Shown here: positions 63,401 to 64,000 of the stretch, one piece after another
How the letters are laid out: the number at the start of each line of letters is the position of its first letter
Numbering within the stretch: position 1 is the first letter of the stretch
Assembly: GCF_004151235.1 (NCBI RefSeq)
Contig: NZ_JUIV01000001.1
Coordinates: forward strand, 592,369-656,368
Length of the DNA: 64,000 nt
DNA from: Flavobacterium anhuiense
GTDB taxonomy: Bacteria > Bacteroidota > Bacteroidia > Flavobacteriales > Flavobacteriaceae
Reading direction: 5' to 3'
The notes under the pieces: model-generated
Database searches by the model: none
The model's input: the letters and a program-made list of their open reading frames with translations, nothing else
Told to the model about the DNA's origin: nothing
Program-made: the position numbers and the translations under genes

Positions 63401-64000
63401 CTTACAGAAACTTTATTTTCAACTGTAAAGGTTTGAACTAATTCAGTTTTATTGCCTGCACAGTCTGTTAGAGTATAAGTTCTGGTTAAGATGTAAGATT
63501 GTCCGTTACATCCTGTTCCTCCATTGTTAGTGTCGCTTACAGTGATATTTACAGTTCCTGCGCAATTGTCTGTGGCATCTTTTATGTCATCTGGACTTCC
63601 TGCTGGAATGTCTGCTGCACTTTGTAGATTAGCAACATCTGCTGGCGCAGTACCTGTTGGAGGAGTAGTATCTCTTACTGTTATAATTTGAGTATAAGAA
63701 ACTGAATTTCCTCCACAGTCACTTGTTGACCAGTTGCGAGTTAAGGTATATTCTGTACCACATTCGTTTTTAATATCACTTTTAGTTTCACTGAAAACAA
63801 TTGGTAAGTTTCCATTGCAATTATCAGAAGCTTCCATATTAAATGGTTCTGGAACAGCGTCACAAGAAACTGTAATATCTGCAGGAAGTTCACCAGCGAA
63901 AGTTGGTTTTGTAGTATCCTGAATTGTGATTACTTGAGTAAAAGTATCAGAAACATTGCTGCAGTCATCTTTTACTGTCCAAGTATTGGTGTAAGTTCCT
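60454..64000 (-). CDS. large repetitive adhesin with type B T9SS/gliding-motility C-terminal domain (5' partial)
   Basis: Only the C-terminal ~1182 residues are in the window; the frame stays open to the right edge, so the ATG at 63837 is internal. The visible N-terminal part has HYR-like repeats (DTTPPTGTAPADV, DATDNCAG; TWTVKDDCSNV before the internal ATG). Next come an SprB-like repeat and SdrD/carboxypeptidase-regulatory-like domain (PVLGDYVWYDTNSNGIQDE), with DxNxDG-type calcium-binding turns. At least three similar Ig-like modules follow (QICEADQTDNCDTAIV, QICEKADFGNCDTAIV, ICDKLSSQNCDSAIV). The end is a gliding-motility-associated C-terminal domain (NAFSPNGDNINDLFKIDN, IYNRWGILVFET, GTYFYIINYK, GYLYLSK). 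It is probably surface-exposed and exported by T9SS. Confidence 0.9.
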   Translation of the reverse strand, partial: GTYTNTWTVKDDCSNVSDTFTQVITIQDTTKPTFAGELPADITVSCDAVPEPFNMEASDNCNGNLPIVFSETKSDIKNECGTEYTLTRNWSTSDCGGNSVSYTQIITVRDTTPPTGTAPADVANLQSAADIPAGSPDDIKDATDNCAGTVNITVSDTNNGGTGCNGQSYILTRTYTLTDCAGNKTELVQTFTVENKVSVSGIATNVSCQGESDGSIAVTSTAGATVVITNQNNEVVGNTNLPAGTYTLTATSSVNTENETCTATATVVITEPNYRVKISGQIINVDTNTPLANVPVTLIPQGTTTGPIQLRITGADGMYSFTGMPAGSYLVQVQDANLNSAYQLYPVDSSLFFTTLEECAFQVHNFEYGASKLPVLGDYVWYDTNSNGIQDEWYDANNDGAVTKNIPDSNGAIDYSQWEWIDLNGDGSYAGPQNVGELNAGGFGNALSANVIIDGPNGYHDEVIVGIEGFWRNRPEIANPYGQYTVKLVRDANFDTAATNLGFTGLVKVIPSMSAKNIAGKTSKAQLHTVCKTTTDSGYVVTVTPEDLVHLDLDFGVSCKEYKDIVANDDSAGPIAGVNHTTTNVLNVLPNDTLEGNPITASDVIITTVTPNEFLQLNPDGSVDVLPNAPVGTLTMVYQICEADQTDNCDTAIVSITIEAPVMTVTATSICVNDVPYLDYVVTPGNFTPVNGVTIAWADSNNNVVTTMTDLPLSGRVLWPGAVVDDQGKGIDWPGWIFENNRWIEAADGFEKLRPTANVTLSLNPSQTITVSYPPADPFCTARPTFAIVANDDNPAPIIGNAAQTNVINALTNDTLNGTAVNINDVTLTTTVPDPTGSIILNPDGSVDVAENTPGGTYTLTYQICEKADFGNCDTAIVTVIVISPIIANDDTYSNIGCNSFGLVGNVLSNDLKGRIPATIELVDFTLLAEGNNTKTDPNIVIDGSGNVNVSSLTPAGTYTYNYTICDKLSSQNCDSAIVTIIVLPQGVVETRSTACTDDSTLINLSNLLPEGSPLTGVWQDRNNTNALQGSILNPFGLALGNYVFEYIIADERCPRSIVLNMEINDDCRVLACGKVLVHNAFSPNGDNINDLFKIDNIDDTTCYPGNTVEIYNRWGILVFETTNYNNTTNAFDGTSRGRTTVKQSDGLPTGTYFYIINYKSLDGNNNVQEHKLDGYLYLSK

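Overview
The window looks like a chromosomal segment of a Flavobacterium (Bacteroidota), most like F. johnsoniae. Support: low GC; Bacteroidota-type promoters (TTG/TTTG about 19 bases upstream of TAnnTTTG); SusC/SusD pairs; a bshA gene; a PorP/SprF-family protein next to an adhesin with a gliding-motility-type C-terminus; and a chitin locus whose gene order and 1578-residue chitinase match what I recall of the F. johnsoniae chitin utilization locus. No tRNA, rRNA, insertion sequence, integrase or CRISPR array was seen.

Layout. 0.2-4 kb: glycolysis and amino-sugar entry (pfkA, gapA, an N-acetylglucosamine-kinase-like gene, methylglyoxal synthase), then a convergent RidA gene. 4-9 kb: envelope genes, with an LptD-like outer-membrane protein divergent from a cell-wall amidase and an MCE/MlaD protein. 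9-12 kb: a membrane Fe-S protein, a cysteine-rich CCG protein and an unknown protein. 12-21.5 kb: bshA, a PrcB-like lipoprotein, a small barrel, an LpxH-like phosphoesterase, aroC, a dicarboxylate/amino-acid symporter, a hybrid histidine kinase and a DEAD-box helicase. 21.5-29 kb: histidine catabolism (hutG-like, hutI), a coiled-coil membrane protein, a glutaminyl cyclotransferase, the SRP RNA, an SDR, a small membrane protein, a structured RNA and transaldolase.

29-47 kb is a coherent chitin-utilization island. It holds an MFS sugar permease and a LytTR/LytS two-component pair on the minus strand. On the plus strand are SusC, SusD, a NagB-PIG-L fusion, a GH20 hexosaminidase and a huge two-catalytic-domain GH18 chitinase. 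Secreted chitinase would cut chitin, SusCD would import oligomers, GH20 would release GlcNAc, the permease would take it up, and the kinase-like gene at 2.5 kb and the NagB fusion could feed it to PfkA.

47-57.4 kb: a thioredoxin-like protein, a YbiT-type ABC-F protein, a 57-residue lipoprotein, an AT-rich accessory gene with a HEPN-like RNKYAH motif, pyrR-pyrB, a STAS-like protein with RNase Z, pdxH and a CAP-domain lipoprotein. 57.4-64 kb: an OmpA/propeller/TPR protein, a SprF-like protein and the 3' part of a large repetitive adhesin that runs off the right edge, forming a type IX secretion/gliding module on the minus strand.

Intergenic spaces carry several families of short dispersed inverted repeats. 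The observations most worth following are the structured leader RNA before transaldolase, the Asp-to-Thr change in the NagB fusion, the AT-rich HEPN-like gene, the ABC-F protein with one degenerate ATP site, and stop codons placed inside a shared terminator loop.
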